A DNA stretch of 64,000 nt from Neurospora intermedia (Eukaryota; Ascomycota; Sordariomycetes; Sordariales; Sordariaceae): NCBI GenBank assembly GCA_037102815.1, contig BTPP01000008.1, forward strand, positions 372,001 through 436,000, read 5' to 3'. Shown here piece by piece: positions 35,533 to 48,910 of the stretch. Position 1 is the stretch's first letter. Each line of letters starts with the position of its first letter. A program made the position numbers and the translations under genes. Below the pieces are notes generated by a model that saw only the letters and a list, made by a program, of their open reading frames with translations, was not told where the DNA came from and made no database searches.

Positions 35533-36580
35533 TCCCTTGTGATGAGATGTCGTCCCTGCTATCCTTTCCTAGTTTTCTTTTCTTTTCTTCAGAAGCTCTT
35601 TAGAGTTTCTTCCCCCCATTTTTGGAACTTTTAGCGTTGTTTCCTTGATCTCTTTCCTTTCCTTTTATCTACCTACATAGCTGTCGCCCAGATTGGCAGA
35701 TGGAAACATCATGACAGCATACACACCTACGGGGGAATTACCGCGGTGCAAAAATTTTGGGACTTTGGGAAACATCAAACGGTGGCTTTTTTTCGACAAC
35801 AAATTTTACGGTCAATGGCGTTTTGGATCAAATATGTAGCATGCATGGATGGTATGGCATACCGGTCGGTTGGGAGGCAACAAACAGCAAGTCTGACTTA
35901 CTTGGAGGACTTGATCATCTTTTTGATTTTAATCTCCTCCTGATTTTAATCTCCAGATAATGATATAAAATGTTAATTACTTTTCTACATCATGTCTTGT
36001 CTATCTTGTATCTACATCACTCACTGTAATGGTCAATTGTAGTCTGGTATAAAATTGATGAATTTACCTGTGCAACACTTTCAGTTGAGAATCTTGAGCA
36101 TCAGTCACAGTTGTTGCCAGGGACTAGATTACCTACCTAGAGATGCCTTAAGAATTGTCGCTTCCACACCGACATAATTATTCAGGCCTTGCGTGAAGGA
36201 AGAAATGAATATCCCCCATTCACTTTCCATTCACAATCAAGTCATCTACACGATCTAAGAGACAATTGCAACTCTTATTACCTACCTCTAGCTTCGTGCG
36301 CCAAGCCACGTCGAGTATCTACCAGTCCCGACTTTCCTACCTACCTACCTCTACAGATTGGAGTAACTGACTGTTACTTGGTAGTCCCACAAAACGACTG
36401 ACCGAACCAACGTCGCCAGCAGAGCCTCATGCCTCCGCCCGATCGTTATCCGTTGCCCGTTGTGCCCGTTGTGCCCGTTACACCCCGTCTCACGACTCTC
36501 ACGGGGCGGTCGGTCCAAAGTCCCAAATCCAAATCCAAACAAGGCAACTTACAACACATGTGATCTGATTTGCACAATGT

Positions 36581-36605
36581 TACCTACCTACCTACCTACC
36601 TACCT
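36581..36605. repeat. TACC microsatellite
   Basis: Six tandem copies of TACC, followed 30 bases later by CTACCTAGGTATA. Confidence 0.9.
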
Positions 36606-36992
36606 TTTTTATGTGCCTACCATTCAACCTACCTAGGTATATACAAAACTACAAAATACCAAATGATTCGCTTTTCAAACAAAAGGCTGACCGCCAGTTT
36701 GGTTCGGTTCATCGATATTTTTTTTTTTTTTTTTGAATAAATGTCGAGTCAGCCTTGGGGTACCTCTAGGTATGGCGTAAATGGTCACGACAGGCAAACA
36801 ACAACAATGATACTACTACCGATCACAGAAAGTGTGGGTGCGAGTATCGGAGGTATCGGAGATTTTTTTTTTCTCCCTGCGGAACAAGATTTCTTCACCG
36901 GGAGGAAAAGATCGGAGTCGGCGAAAAGGCCCTAATCTAATCTATCTACCTATACTAGTGTAGGTAGGTATCTATCTGGTGAGGTCGCAGAA

Positions 36993-37092
36993 ACCTAGGT
37001 AAACTCATAGTGAAAAAATACTGTCCCCCCTTACCATATTGGATGTGTGGGGGAGGGGGACTGTATTTTTTGACCATGACTGTACCTAGGTA
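36993..37092. repeat. Small foldback element bounded by ACCTAGGTA
   Basis: Arms at 37013-37029 (AAAAAATACTGTCCCCC) and 37055-37071 (GGGGGACTGTATTTTTT) are inverted complements with one mismatch around a 25-base loop. ACCTAGGTA stands on both sides, at 36993-37001 and 37084-37092. It could be a tiny miniature transposon or simply two palindromic motifs near a hairpin. Confidence 0.5.
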
Positions 37093-37280
37093 AGGGGGCT
37101 TGTGATTAATATCGGGAAAGATTATTGGGTGAGTCATGAGTGTGCAGCAGCAGCACACAGAAAGGAGCAAACATTTTTTTTCTGGGTTGAAACGGGATAA
37201 GTACCTACCTCTACCTACCTACCTAGGTACCTCCTTGATGCCCATTTGCGTTTGTTTGAGGCATGCAGTTCATATACATA

Positions 37281-37327
37281 CCTACCTACCTACCTACCTA
37301 CCTACCTACCTACCTACCTACCTACCT
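37281..37327. repeat. CCTA microsatellite
   Basis: Eleven uninterrupted CCTA units running into CTAGGTACC, which forms the palindrome TACCTAGGTA. Similar short runs occur at 36,581 and 53,257. Confidence 0.95.
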
Positions 37328-40300
37328 AGGTACCAAGTAACTCTTATCACAAATATGTGATGCGTTTGGCGAACAAGACCCGACTCTTCTGGTATCTTGT
37401 TCGGATGCTGCCTGCTTGCTTGCGGTCAGCGGTTGTTTGTCTGCTTTCCGTAATGCTATTTGAGCTTTCTGAATCAATGATTTGGTTGGCCTTGCACTAG
37501 CTACCTACACTAGCAACTGAAGATAGTATGCCTAGATCGGATGGTACCTCTAAGCTGTAAGGCAACCAACCACCCGTTCGTTCAACCAGCAGACACTCCA
37601 GAAGCGCCGGAAATGTTCTCTAGCAGCGCAATCGGAGTTCATACACGCACGCATATCTGAGTCATGGAGCCGACACGGCACGGTCCCGAAATCTCTCTGC
37701 TGGTTTGCTGCAGTCGGTCGGTCTCGGTCATCTTTGAATGTCGTAGCAGTGGCAAAGCACACAGACGGATGCCTTATGACTGAAACAAGTGGGTGAACAG
37801 TTCCATCAAAGAATCGTGGCAGCCTTGCGAGAACTATTGACGTTTATGGGGTGTCCCTAGCGACTAGCTGGTGCTGATCCGGGTTGAAGTTCGAGACATA
37901 CATGAGGTTGAGTGTCAGACTCTGCCTAAGCGAGGCTCGGTAAAGCAAGACTTGATGTCGGGTTGTACAAGTGTGCTGGCTGCAGGGTAGATGTTGGTTT
38001 CTCACTTCGGTGAGGAAACAAGCAGTTCAGCCCCGCGATTTGGGCTAGCAGGTTTTTCAGATAAGGATGTGAGCAAAAGGTGAAGACGGCTTAAGTTTGG
38101 GACATCCAGGGACAATGTTTGCTTACCATGTGAGAGTCGTCGGTGTTTGATGACTCTTTTACCTAGAAAGTTGTAGACACCATAGTGAACATGCAGTTTT
38201 CGATTCTCGGTGTAAAGCTTGCTTTGACGGGTTGCTGCGCCGTTGTACATCAAGGTGATCATCCAGTCTTTCTGGCGAAGTCATAGATAGCTATCATCGC
38301 CATCAGGCACCGCCTGCACCGCCTGCACCGCAATAAGAGGTTTTCGCGGCTCGTGACCGATACTTTAGCCGAACAATCTGTGAGGGGCAAGCTGGAAAGC
38401 AACTGCATACACTGAGCAGTAGCTGATGGCATCATGTGAACCGGAAGTTAACAAGCATTCCAACTTCCTTCTCGGTTCGGACCGAGGATATGGCTAAGAA
38501 ATGTCCACCTTGTTGCCAATGATGAGGCCGGAATGTTGTGTCACATTCATCAAAGCTTTTTTTTCACAATAAGCTAGTATCGCAGTGTCTTATCTAGCCT
38601 GTAGCTTCTCAATAGTGGATGATGGCAGGGATGGATGTCGCGGAACGGAAGTCGGCAGTTGGGCATAACGGCATGGGGCCGCGGGACGGATACCGACATC
38701 GCTGTCTAGCGGACAAGGTGGGAAAACTTCAGGGCGAACTTGAAACCAGGACAGGAAGAACTTGAAAACTGACACGTGGTGGAGGGGAGAAGACCTGGTC
38801 AGGGTGCAAAACTGGCAAAGTTGATGGAGTGAGAGGCTACCTTCAGATTGAATTCGAAGATTATAGTGTCATGCGTTGGCTGCCTAGCAGATACTTGACA
38901 CAATTCTGGATTCAGGTGATTCAAGTTAGCAATAGGGCATCTCCGAGGTGCAGCTTCACGAAGAACCAAGTGAGACATGCTTACCAGGTAGCTAGCACGG
39001 CCGAGTTGTCGTGAGCTTTGACTTGGGAAGAATGTGCAAGTCTCGTAGAGAATGATGAATGATGTAGTACGCCTATCTCCAACTCCAACAACTTAGCCTG
39101 CCATTCCATGTCATTCCCATATTGCCTCATCGAGCCGTGACATGGCAATGACTCGAGGTACCCTGATGTACTTTGAGACTTTTGAAAAGTATTTCGAGCT
39201 TGCACCTTCCGTAGTACATTCCGCTTCCCTTCACGTGTAACAGATGAGCCGGTTGAGCGGGCAAGTGCAACTGTCTCAACTGAGACACTCGTGACTTTGG
39301 GCAATACACCGCAGGTGAACTGACGTATCTATACCCAGACAGTATGGCGAACCCGCCTCTCTTCCTTCCTCGGCACCGATGTCTCGGATATCCCATTCCT
39401 CGACCGAAAATCTGCGAGTGTCATGGCGAAGGGGTCGGTTTTGCAGATAGGTACTCTTGTTTCTGTGAGGGTTAGGGTTTTATCCGCAGGGAAGGATTGT
39501 GTCCTCGGTATCTGGAGGAATGACAAGGCTACCAGTGCAGTTAGTAAAATTCCATCAATAGTTGAACAATCTGGTAAATGCGGAAGCCTCCCGTTGGATT
39601 GCTCGGAGGCATTGTTGACTCCTCCGTTGATGCAAGATTCTTGACCCAAGAGATTGCATATTTATCACTGGTAGTTGCAGTGTAACCTCAGCTACTGTTA
39701 TTTACATTCCTGACGCCGTGTGTCTGGGGAGGTCTCGGTATACCTAGAGCTTCTGCATGCTTGTTGTGTGCACATTTCTTCATTTCGGCTAGGTGAGCCC
39801 GCTTCTAATCTGTCGACATTTCAACTGCACGCCAAAGATTCTAACACACAAATGAATTGTAGGTGAGATTTGTTGTCAGTCAAGCGTTCGCAGGTGCTAT
39901 CACAGCAACCGAATAGTCCTTTCATTGAGTTAGAAGCTGATATGTCACAAAGCAAGGGTGACCCGAATTGCATCGCATGTCGAGTAATGCACTCCGCATG
40001 TTCCCACCAGGTTCACCCTGGCGGCCGTTGCGAGACGACGATCAACGATCGGACATGGCGAATCAATCCAATGCTAGGGCTATGAGGTGCACGAAGGCAA
40101 TTTTAGACGAGGCCATGACGACCTCAGCGTTTTCGATGGTTGATGTAGCAAAGCCTGCAAGGTGTGAAGATGTGCACACCATCGGCGGCCCCGAGGATTC
40201 TCGGAAAATAATGCCGTGTATCATGACGGCTTGAGTGGAAAGTGAAGGAAGAAGAGCGAGGCATGTCGGAATCGATGGTCCCAAGATCTTGAGTGACAGT

Positions 40301-42239
40301 TGATGCACCAGGGCGGTCACTAGCATGAAGAAGCGATAGACAGTGCGGTCAACGTTGTGATTCTCATGGTACCATGGGTGAGTGTGGGAGTAAAGGTGAA
40401 AGAAACCATGAAAAAAAGAAGCGAGGAAAGGTAGGATCAGCATCTGAACGGAAGACAAATGATGGTGAGGACCATTCCGGAATAGATACGGTCCCGGAAG
40501 CCACTTAGCCTTGCCGCGTTGTGGAGTTACACCCCCGGGTCCCGTAGCGTCCACACGGCAGACTTTGGAAACTGAACCGATTGCTTACGGCGATTAGAAG
40601 AAACGACTTCCGGTCAGCAAGCGGGACCGGGGATCAGCTTTCTGCAAATTCCGTTGCAGCTGCGCTCCACGATAGCGTCATCCTTTTCACCTACCTAGGT
40701 AGAGGTATCTATGAGAATTCAGTCTTATCTCGTCCATTGCTTGAAGTCTTCATGGAAGGTGGCGCGAACACCCGGCGGGACGCCTCGAGGTCCATCGCTT
40801 CCTTCATTCGTTAGGACGGGAACGGAAGAACGTCGCTTCTTGAAGTCACGTTTGACATTGGTGGTCCACGCCGCGGTCTCTGACTGGACTGAGCACTCTA
40901 ATGGCAGCGTTATCTTCAGCAGAGAAGGTGCAGACAACTCAAACAGCTCGCCCTGAACGGGAAAGTGCAAGTCCCACCATCGTCGATTACGCCATGGTAT
41001 CAGTCGTTTCCGCTGGCTAAAACATCCTGCTACGATGCGTTCTTCCTCGGAAAAATGAAAGGAAGCAACCGAGGTAGTATCGTTTCAATTGATCGCCAAC
41101 TCACTCAAGGTTTGGTCGAGTTGATTCCTTCAAGCGTTCTGCGCACCTTCCGCAACGAAAAGTATCCAGCAACCTGGAGTTTCCGCTCTGGCTCTCTCGA
41201 TCGGTTATTTTGGAGAAAAAGAGGACAGGCAGGCTGGGTGTCGGGTGCTCGCCCATTCTTTCCTTCGAGCGACAAGATGACCAACAGTTTTATTCACCAA
41301 CAGCTCGGGATATGCAAGGTGATTGGATTGGTCTGTTTTCCCCCTTCTCCTAGACGTCGAGGCTTTCAGGTGTCTCGTCGAGTCCAACGGCCACAGTGTT
41401 TTAGCGACAATCGACTCAAATCTGAAAGAGGGATCCAATCGAGGCTGATGTCTTGGACCTGACGTTGCCTACGAATCTGGGAGTGTCCTTGTACGGTTTA
41501 TGGTCTCGAGCCATGTAAGAGTAGTGTCAAAGTACAATCGTCGAGAAGGTCGAGTATCTCGATGATGATGGTTTGTCGAAAAATCGAATTTGTTGCTGAC
41601 TTGCTGTTTTTGATTGCAGTTCGAGTCCTCAGCTTGGCCATGCTCTCATAGCTCGTTCGTGTCCGGCCATCGTCGATACGCTACCGAAAGGAGAATTAGT
41701 GTTTTGTCAACAAATTCGTGGACGAATATCGAAGAGTAGCCTCGACGTTTATACCTCCCCTATTCCCCGCCTCCCGAGACCCAAACACTCACCGAAAATT
41801 GGACCGCATGTGACGTCAAAGGCGCTTTTTCATCCCCGACGTTGCACTCGGCTGTTGCAGTAGTTGTGGGCTTGGAGGAGATCGACGCCGAAGCTGAGCC
41901 GTTCGACTGTCCATGATTGGCCGATCAAGCCGTGTGTCAGGGACTGCCATCTCATCCCATTGAAACACATTCAGCCTCCACCGTCAACAGGACGGGTGCT
42001 ACCGACCCGCCCTCGCAACGCATCGACCTCTCTCGCCCATGCTAGGAGCCTATCTTCGAACAGAGCCAGCCATCCGTCTTCCAGGGATGAGTTTCGGTAG
42101 CTGATTGAGTTTTTTTTCACGAATTTCTGTTGCTGTTGTTGGAGAGGGTTGTTGCGCGATAAACGATCTCTTTCGAACGGCAGAGTATCGAACCTCTGAA
42201 GCCTCGAGCCAGCTTCACACCTTTTGTAGTCAGGTCAAA

Positions 42240-42790
42240 GCCATGATTACCTTTACCGAAGTCTTTGCAGCCGTAATTCCCTTTTGGAAGATCTGTCTCC
42301 CTTCTCTGGGACCACCCGCATCCAACGTCCCCCTCTTCAGCCTTACAGCGATCGCCATTCTGCTCGTTCCGGTACGTTGGGAATCCACCATCAGTCTCCG
42401 CACAGCTTCTTCCATCCACATGCACCGGTCCACCACGACGTACAGTTCGCCGTTTACTTACCAGAGCATCCGTCCTTTTCCAGACCATCTACCAGGGTTC
42501 TCACTCGCTTTACCGGTCTCTGGTACACCCGCTTCACCGACTGGGCCCTTATCTACAAGTAGGCCGGCGGCCAGCGCTCTTTCTACGTCCATATCTAAAT
42601 TTCATAAGAAGTACGGCCCTGTTGTGCGCATTGTTACCCCTGAAGTAAACATTTGCAACGTGGCTGCCAAGCAATTCATCCACACGTCCCAAGGGTAAGT
42701 TCATCGAGTCGTCGTGGTACCATGAAGGTTTCTCCTTCCCAAGATCGTCTCCTTCAACAAAAGCAACGTATCCCCACGCCCATCGAAGGT
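42240..42790 (+). pseudogene. Cytochrome P450 N-terminal remnant with frameshifts
   Basis: In one frame, RVLTRFTGLWYTRFTDWALI (ending near 42,560) resembles the membrane-proximal part of fungal P450s after the proline-rich hinge. Shifted one frame later comes FHKKYGPVVRIVTPEVNICN, the conserved KYGPVVRI-P-EV block. In the third frame follows KFIESSWYHEGFSF, matching the SxWY block, and after another shift SFNKSNVSP. An upstream hydrophobic stretch (LFSLTAIAILLVPV) could be the membrane anchor. At least three frameshifts and one stop break it. The I-helix, ExxR and heme-Cys regions are not found downstream. The decay looks like ordinary indel decay rather than RIP, since GC stays normal. Confidence 0.65.
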
Positions 42791-45700
42791 TTTAAACAAT
42801 GCCGCCGTTACCGTTGGCAACAGCCTGCGTACTTACCTATGCCGAACAGTTGCTTCAGCGCTACCACAAGCGCGTTGAGGCCCCCCTCTCCCCCCAACCC
42901 CGTCGTTATCAGGGGGACCCTTCTTCGTATGTGGAGCGCGGCGCCCGCTGCGGGTGTCAAACCTTTCCGATCATCATCCTCTACCCGAGGTCACTACTGT
43001 GTATATATAGACTCACAGCTTGTTGTACCGCGACAAAGAGCTTATCCAGGAGGATCCCGGAAAGATGGGGGAGAAAGGAAGCAAAACGTGCCCCAATCAG
43101 ATGAAGAATGTTCTGTCTTCTTTGCTTTTGGTGATGGCGCCAAAGGTACGTGAGTGAGTAAACACCAAGAAAGACCCCTTCCTTAATGTTCAGTTTGCGC
43201 TGGAGGTGTCTCAAATTACCAGTAGCCTGGTGGTCTATGTGATATCCTGCATCACATCTCGGCCTTCACCTTATCCGCGTGGAGGAACTTTACTTTTGCC
43301 CTCTTGACCGCCTGTCGTGACCCCCTCATCTAGACTTAGTTCTTGCTGTCAACACCGTAAGGGCAGGGCAAGGTATACCGCATTGGGCCTTAGACTCGTC
43401 AGATGGCGAGAGTGAGAGGAGGCAGGCGTCTGTTGAAATGGATCTTGTAACTATGATAAATGACTGGTTAGCGTCTGGGTAGAAGCAAAAACTGGTGTTG
43501 TTGTTGGAGTCAGTGTCTGCTGGGGTTCTATGTTCAGATCTCGTTGGTTGATGTGTGGTGTATGACCGATTTCCTTGTTGGACGAGGTAATCTGGGCGTC
43601 TTTGATCTCTTTCTTTTTCTCTTTTTTCTTTCGGTTGAAGGATGGTAAGATGCATATGCATAAGTAGCGTCAAAAGGCAAAAAAAGAAAAGTGGTTGGGG
43701 TTATAAGACATTCCATCGTCGCGCTATCACGTGCATGTATGTCTCTCTCATCACGGGCTACGGTACATACCTTGGAAGTTGTCAGACCACCAATCGAGGA
43801 AGTTCCAGCCATCCAATTAGAACCATCACCTCAAACTTCCGTTCCGTAGTAAGCAAAGTGAGCTGTTTGGCCTCACGAAGAGAACCAGGTGACCGAACTG
43901 TTATGCTTTTTTCTTTCTGATACCTGCATGGTGACCGCCTCCTCTGGCGCCTCAACTAACTTGTAGTATCTGTACCGTTGTGCTGAGAAGCAATGTCGAG
44001 AGTTACAGGACCTATCCGCCGGACTTACACACAAGGTGACTGGTGAGACTGGGTTACATAGTAACGGGATTTACCATACAGTGCTGATGGAGGCTATTTT
44101 AGGAACCGAATGGTAGCTGCTCGCTAGTAAGTACCCCACATTACAACCCTACCATAACGTTGTATGGACTTGCCCATAATCCTCAATTGAGAAATGTCCA
44201 AAATAAAGTTTTCAACGTCCAGATGCTCGGAACCCTGCTTGTAACTTCGATACTGCGGAAGACGGAACAGCGGGTCGCATTTTGCGGATTGGATGTCAAC
44301 GCAAGGTACTGTACGCTCAGCTCAGCTAGCTACTTAGCTAGCCGTAAGCAGACGTGTGATGTGTGCTGTATGAAGGTACAGGAAGATCCTGACGAAAGGA
44401 AGGGTTTGTTCATAACAGATATGCACATGCTGATCTGGTTTGAGGGGGTACTCGGGCCAGTCAATAAGGTATGGCTACTCAAGTGCCGAGTGTGCTGCCC
44501 TCCGGATTCATTTATGTTTGTTATAGTTGTTTACAACATGTAGACAACGTCCGCTGCCTGCCTGACGGCTCAGAGAAGCCATGGGTTTCCTATGTCTGTT
44601 TCACAGATGTCGTCACCTCTTCAAAAGCTTAACCACTTGGTCAAGTGGAAGATCCTACCCTCCTCCCTTATTCGCACCGTATTCCTTCTCTACATAGTAC
44701 GCAAGTGGCCGCCTCAGCCATTGCCGGGTCGATCTTTTTCGCGACAGCAAAACAAGGCGAGAGAGAGGTGATCGGCGCCGAGCGCAAGTTCGTACGCACC
44801 TCGCCCAAAAGACAAAATCGAAACCTTCACGGCGGCCCTGGCAAGACGTAAGCGGAAACAGGAGCAGGAGAGCTAGAGAAAAAAGAAACACCACGGCTTA
44901 TGGCCCGTCGCAACAGCGCGCCTCGCTTGAATAATCCTCTAGCGTATACGGCGACTTTCAGCGCGTCGAATCTGAAACAGCGCATGGGTTTGTCGGCTCC
45001 GGAAAATGCGCCTGCGTGTATCGGTCGTAATGTTGAAGCTCGCTATAATTGCTGATCTTTTGGCGGACTCACTTTCCGGCTTTCTCAGATGGCTTCGAAT
45101 GAATGGCGACCAGCAGCTGCGTATTCCATCTCGAGCATTCCCAATGTACCAGGTGAGTGGATGGCGGTTGATATCACCATCACGTCACCCACCCACTTAT
45201 GCTATCGTGTATGTAGTGCCTACTCGAAGCCATGTGATATCTTGACCAGAGTCACGCCGACACGCCATGCTTGACTTGGAGAAGCACAGCCGTTCAGACC
45301 CAACGAGAATACACAATGTCCATCCACGCTACGCTTGGAGCGACTCTGTATGGGGCGGCTGTCGCGCGTATCGTCGAGGACTATTACATTGGGGCTGGAG
45401 CCATCAACATGGCAAGGTATGGGCGAAGGGATATTCTGAAACCCTCATAACAGCACTGGTCAGCTCAGGTGTAGTAGTGTACGGCCCTGAAGTACGACTA
45501 CTCGAATTTCTTTTCTCGGTCGTTGATGTAGAATGTGTGGGTGGAAAGGGAATCGTGGAATGGTGGAAGACGAGTTGGGGTGGTACAGAGACGGCACGTG
45601 TTTGGGTGGTCTGAGGGTGGTATGTACGAAGAGCAACGACCTAGGGCGATCACACTGTCAACTCCATCCGAAAACTGGAAATAGTCGCTCTGATCACGGA

Positions 45701-48700
45701 CTGGAGCTCCAGCTCAGACAGATAACCACGAGAGCTGACGTGTATGTAGTGTATCAGACTGTCAGGCACCGCCTCGTGGTGGGCGGAACTGCGGGGATCA
45801 TGCGAAACCAGGTTTCTAAAGTCGGACACGAGGATCGTTTGGGAAGTAAGAGTGGATCGGTCTCGAACGGGCAATGGATTGATTTGTCACTGTCCGTGCT
45901 GCTGAACTGTGATTGTGTAGTGTAGTCGCTCGCTTTTTGGTGGTGGTGTTTTGGCTTGAGTCGAAAGGCCCAGATTGGTCGAAGAGGACTGGAAGCACTG
46001 AAGTGCCGTGATGAGGTTGGTTAGTGCGCTGTGCGCCCGCCAAATAAGATACAGGAACGGCACAGTTCACTCCCGCCGCGGGCTTTGTTAGGCGCGACGG
46101 GCATTAGGGCAGGCCGGCAGGAACCCACTGCTGCCGCAGCGGCCCGGACAACCAATGTCCAGCATTTTCCTTGCCCCCCCAAAATTAACAGGGCTGTTCC
46201 TGAAAAGGGGGCTCTTGTCCATCACCGTCCGAGGGTTTCTTCCCTCCCTCCAAACGTTAGGTCCTCCCACTCCCCTCCCGCCGCGATGGTGGTTTGATGT
46301 CTGCAGGTACAATCGGATCGAAGCAATTGGCCGAAAGGACCAAAGGGGTACAGGTACCTTATCAGGCGACCACTGCCAGTGAAGAGCCGCATTCCCCTCT
46401 CTCAGCCCGCGGCGTGACAAGCTTCATCACGGCATCCCAAAAGTCGGACCGCAATGGCGCAACCCTCGAAACGAGACCGGCCAATTTTAGACGAGCTGCT
46501 AGTTTTTTTTTTCACCAAGTGCAAGGCTCTCTCTCCTTCTTTCCCCCTTGTCCCCCACAGTTGTGAAATTTGACCCCATTTTGGGCTGCCATTCGCAATG
46601 CCCAAAGTGCATTTCCACACAACCCTGGATGGCTTTTTTGGGGGTTCTCTTCATCTTTGGAGCCTGGGTCAGGTGTCGACAAGTACATATCGATCCTCAT
46701 GACTCGTTTATGGACCGACATCGATCGATCGAAAACCGGAAACTCCTACACTACAGTGCTCACAAACAGCAGATGGGACTCCCGCGTCCCTGAAATAGGG
46801 AACAAGGGACTCTTTTGAAATGATCATCAACGCGCAGCGGTATTTACCGATATAGCAGATATGAATACTCGGGGCGTTACAATCTCTCGCTATGTCGCCC
46901 ATCGGTATCTCTCTTGGCTACTCAGCCATAGTCTCATGATGGGTGATGGGCGACAAGATCTTCTCGCAACTCTGTGGTCGGGGACTTCCATGGAGCCGCT
47001 AACACCGTCCTGGTGAGGCCGGGTGCTGGAGCTGTTAACGAGTTCCCCTTTTCGCCATGTCAGTTTCTGGCTGCCCCAGCCGTGGTCCGTGGCACACCCA
47101 CCTGGCGGGGCCACTTCGGACAAGGGCGATAAAGGCGGTGGGTTCTTTGGTGGAGACAATGCAAAACCTCATGGAAGGACCAGGATTCAAATGACGTGTG
47201 TCGTCGCTTTTCACCATTTCGACTGGTCAGCAACGTCGCGACAACCACAATCTGGGAGCAAACCTGGGAGCCAAACCTGGAAAGCGGAACTTGCGAAACT
47301 CGACGAGTCCCACTGAAGTGGCGGAAATGCGGTATGTACTGTACATTCATCCACCAGGCCAACGCTCGAGTCCCTTCGTTCTTGCACTGCGACTGTGAAG
47401 AGAGAAAAAAAACTCTGACAATGGCGGCATCCCATGTTAGGACGGCAATACCTTACCGTTGCCGCGCCGCTTGCAACCAGCTGCCCGCCCGCAACCGGCT
47501 TGCACAAAGCGACGGACGGGCTTGACACACACAGGCACAGCGCTTTTCTTGCAGTACTGTAGCCAAAGAAGTCATCGAGAGCCGCGACCAGCCAATTCCA
47601 CTTTCCTCTTCCTATGTTCGTACCCTGACCACATACTTCAGGGGCAACTGGGCAATTTGCGTCGACTGTTCTAGCCGCCCGCGAGCAACCTTGCCAGAGC
47701 AACGCTGAGATCACCATAAGATGCCGATCAAAAGTGGAAGGACGCGCTCAGAGCGCTCAATCGACGCACGGGGGGGATACGAGTCCAGGTGATATCACAA
47801 CCACAACACGTGCCCTGGTCTTCTCATCGGAAATTTTCAGCGAAGCAAAGCCTCACACGGGTCGAATATACTGTCCTTAGTCGGGGGTTTTGAGACTCTT
47901 GAAACAAGAGGGACAGTACCCTTTCAGCCAAAAAGACAGGGCAAGACAAAACAAGGAAAGACATCCATGCTTTGACAGGACGCCTTGAATCTTCGAGGTG
48001 CATCTCCACTGGACTAGCCCGCCCTTGCGGATGCCTTGTTTGGGATAACCGATCGTCGCTTCGGCCGCCTCCACCAGCCCGCCGCCCGGGGGGCCGGGGC
48101 CTTAACACCACGACCATCATCGACGCTAACACCAACAATTTGGGTGTCCTCGGTCTGAGACGGTACCTGGCCCCAGCTGCCCTGCTGCCAACACTCCTCG
48201 CCGTCCAATCATCAATGCCGCTGACAAGGACACGGAAATCAGATGGGAACAATGCAAGTACAGGTACATACTGGTCTGGCAGCACATGTGGCATGATAGC
48301 TCGTTGCTACCGGCTCGACGCAGTAGAGCGGGCGTGGGCGTGGGCGAGCCGCTGTATACCTTATCATTTGTTTTTCTTTTTTTTTTTTTCGCCCATGGTT
48401 CTTGGCCAGCATGTGTCATATCTCCTCCATCGTCCATGAACATCCATTCCACTCACCCTCTCCTGCTGATCCAGTCCCTATTCTCTTCTTTGTTTGTGTA
48501 CTCGCTTAATTCCGGTGCTAGTGTACATACCACCACAACCTGTACATACCACAGCCTCTACACCACTGTCCAAGGCCGGAACCTTGCCTTCTCAACTCCT
48601 TTATCTCCATCCCTGTTGTTGATCAACGTCTGTTGACGGCCGACCCCCACGACGCAGCCAACTCCCAGTCACACCACAGGCAGTACAGAGACACTTCTCC

Positions 48701-48910
48701 TTCCGAGATTATCATTCACCTTATTTCTCCTTCTTCCTCAGTTCCACGTTCCTCGAATCTCTCCACGACGATCCGAAACCAGTCTGGAGCCTCGCCATTA
48801 TTAGCACCAGAGCTCCAAGACATCTCAACCAACTCTGACATCATCAACCTTGGGATACTTGTGGGAAGGGCAAAGTAGCCCTCTCGCCGTGAGAGGGCGT
48901 TGCTGTAGCC
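42791..48910. other. Gene-poor region, no gene recognised
   Basis: About 6.1 kb of normal to high GC with many short frames. A block near 43,010-43,150 (LLYRDKELIQEDPGK) and one near 45,315-45,425 (MSIHATLGATLYGAAVARIV) look weakly protein-like, but I cannot extend either into a gene. The 44,160-44,543 frame (127 codons) has no recognised family. The last kilobase is C/T-rich and probably holds the promoter and leader of the Prm10-like gene. Confidence 0.45.

Larger units (their letters stand above)
35533..42239. other. Gene-poor region, no gene recognised
   Basis: About 6.7 kb of normal-GC DNA. Reading frames are short (the longest about 165 codons, 40,965-41,462 plus and 40,063-40,554 minus) and show neither a domain nor credible intron structure. 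The region contains CCTA microsatellites and many CCTAGG palindromes between 36.5 and 37.4 kb, a foldback element at 36,993-37,092 and isolated A/T homopolymers near 36,720. It does not look RIP-mutated. Long noncoding transcripts cannot be excluded. Confidence 0.5.

Noticed and set aside
40965-41462. 165-codon open frame
   Set aside because: No domain, unlikely composition, and overlapping frames of similar length on the other strand; probably chance.
42105-42698. 197-codon open frame as an intact gene
   Set aside because: Only its last ~35 codons resemble P450. The preceding P450 blocks are in another frame, so the open frame is a composite by chance.
44160-44543. 127-codon open frame with several cysteines
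   Set aside because: No recognisable family, no metal-binding spacing and no supporting intron or signal peptide.
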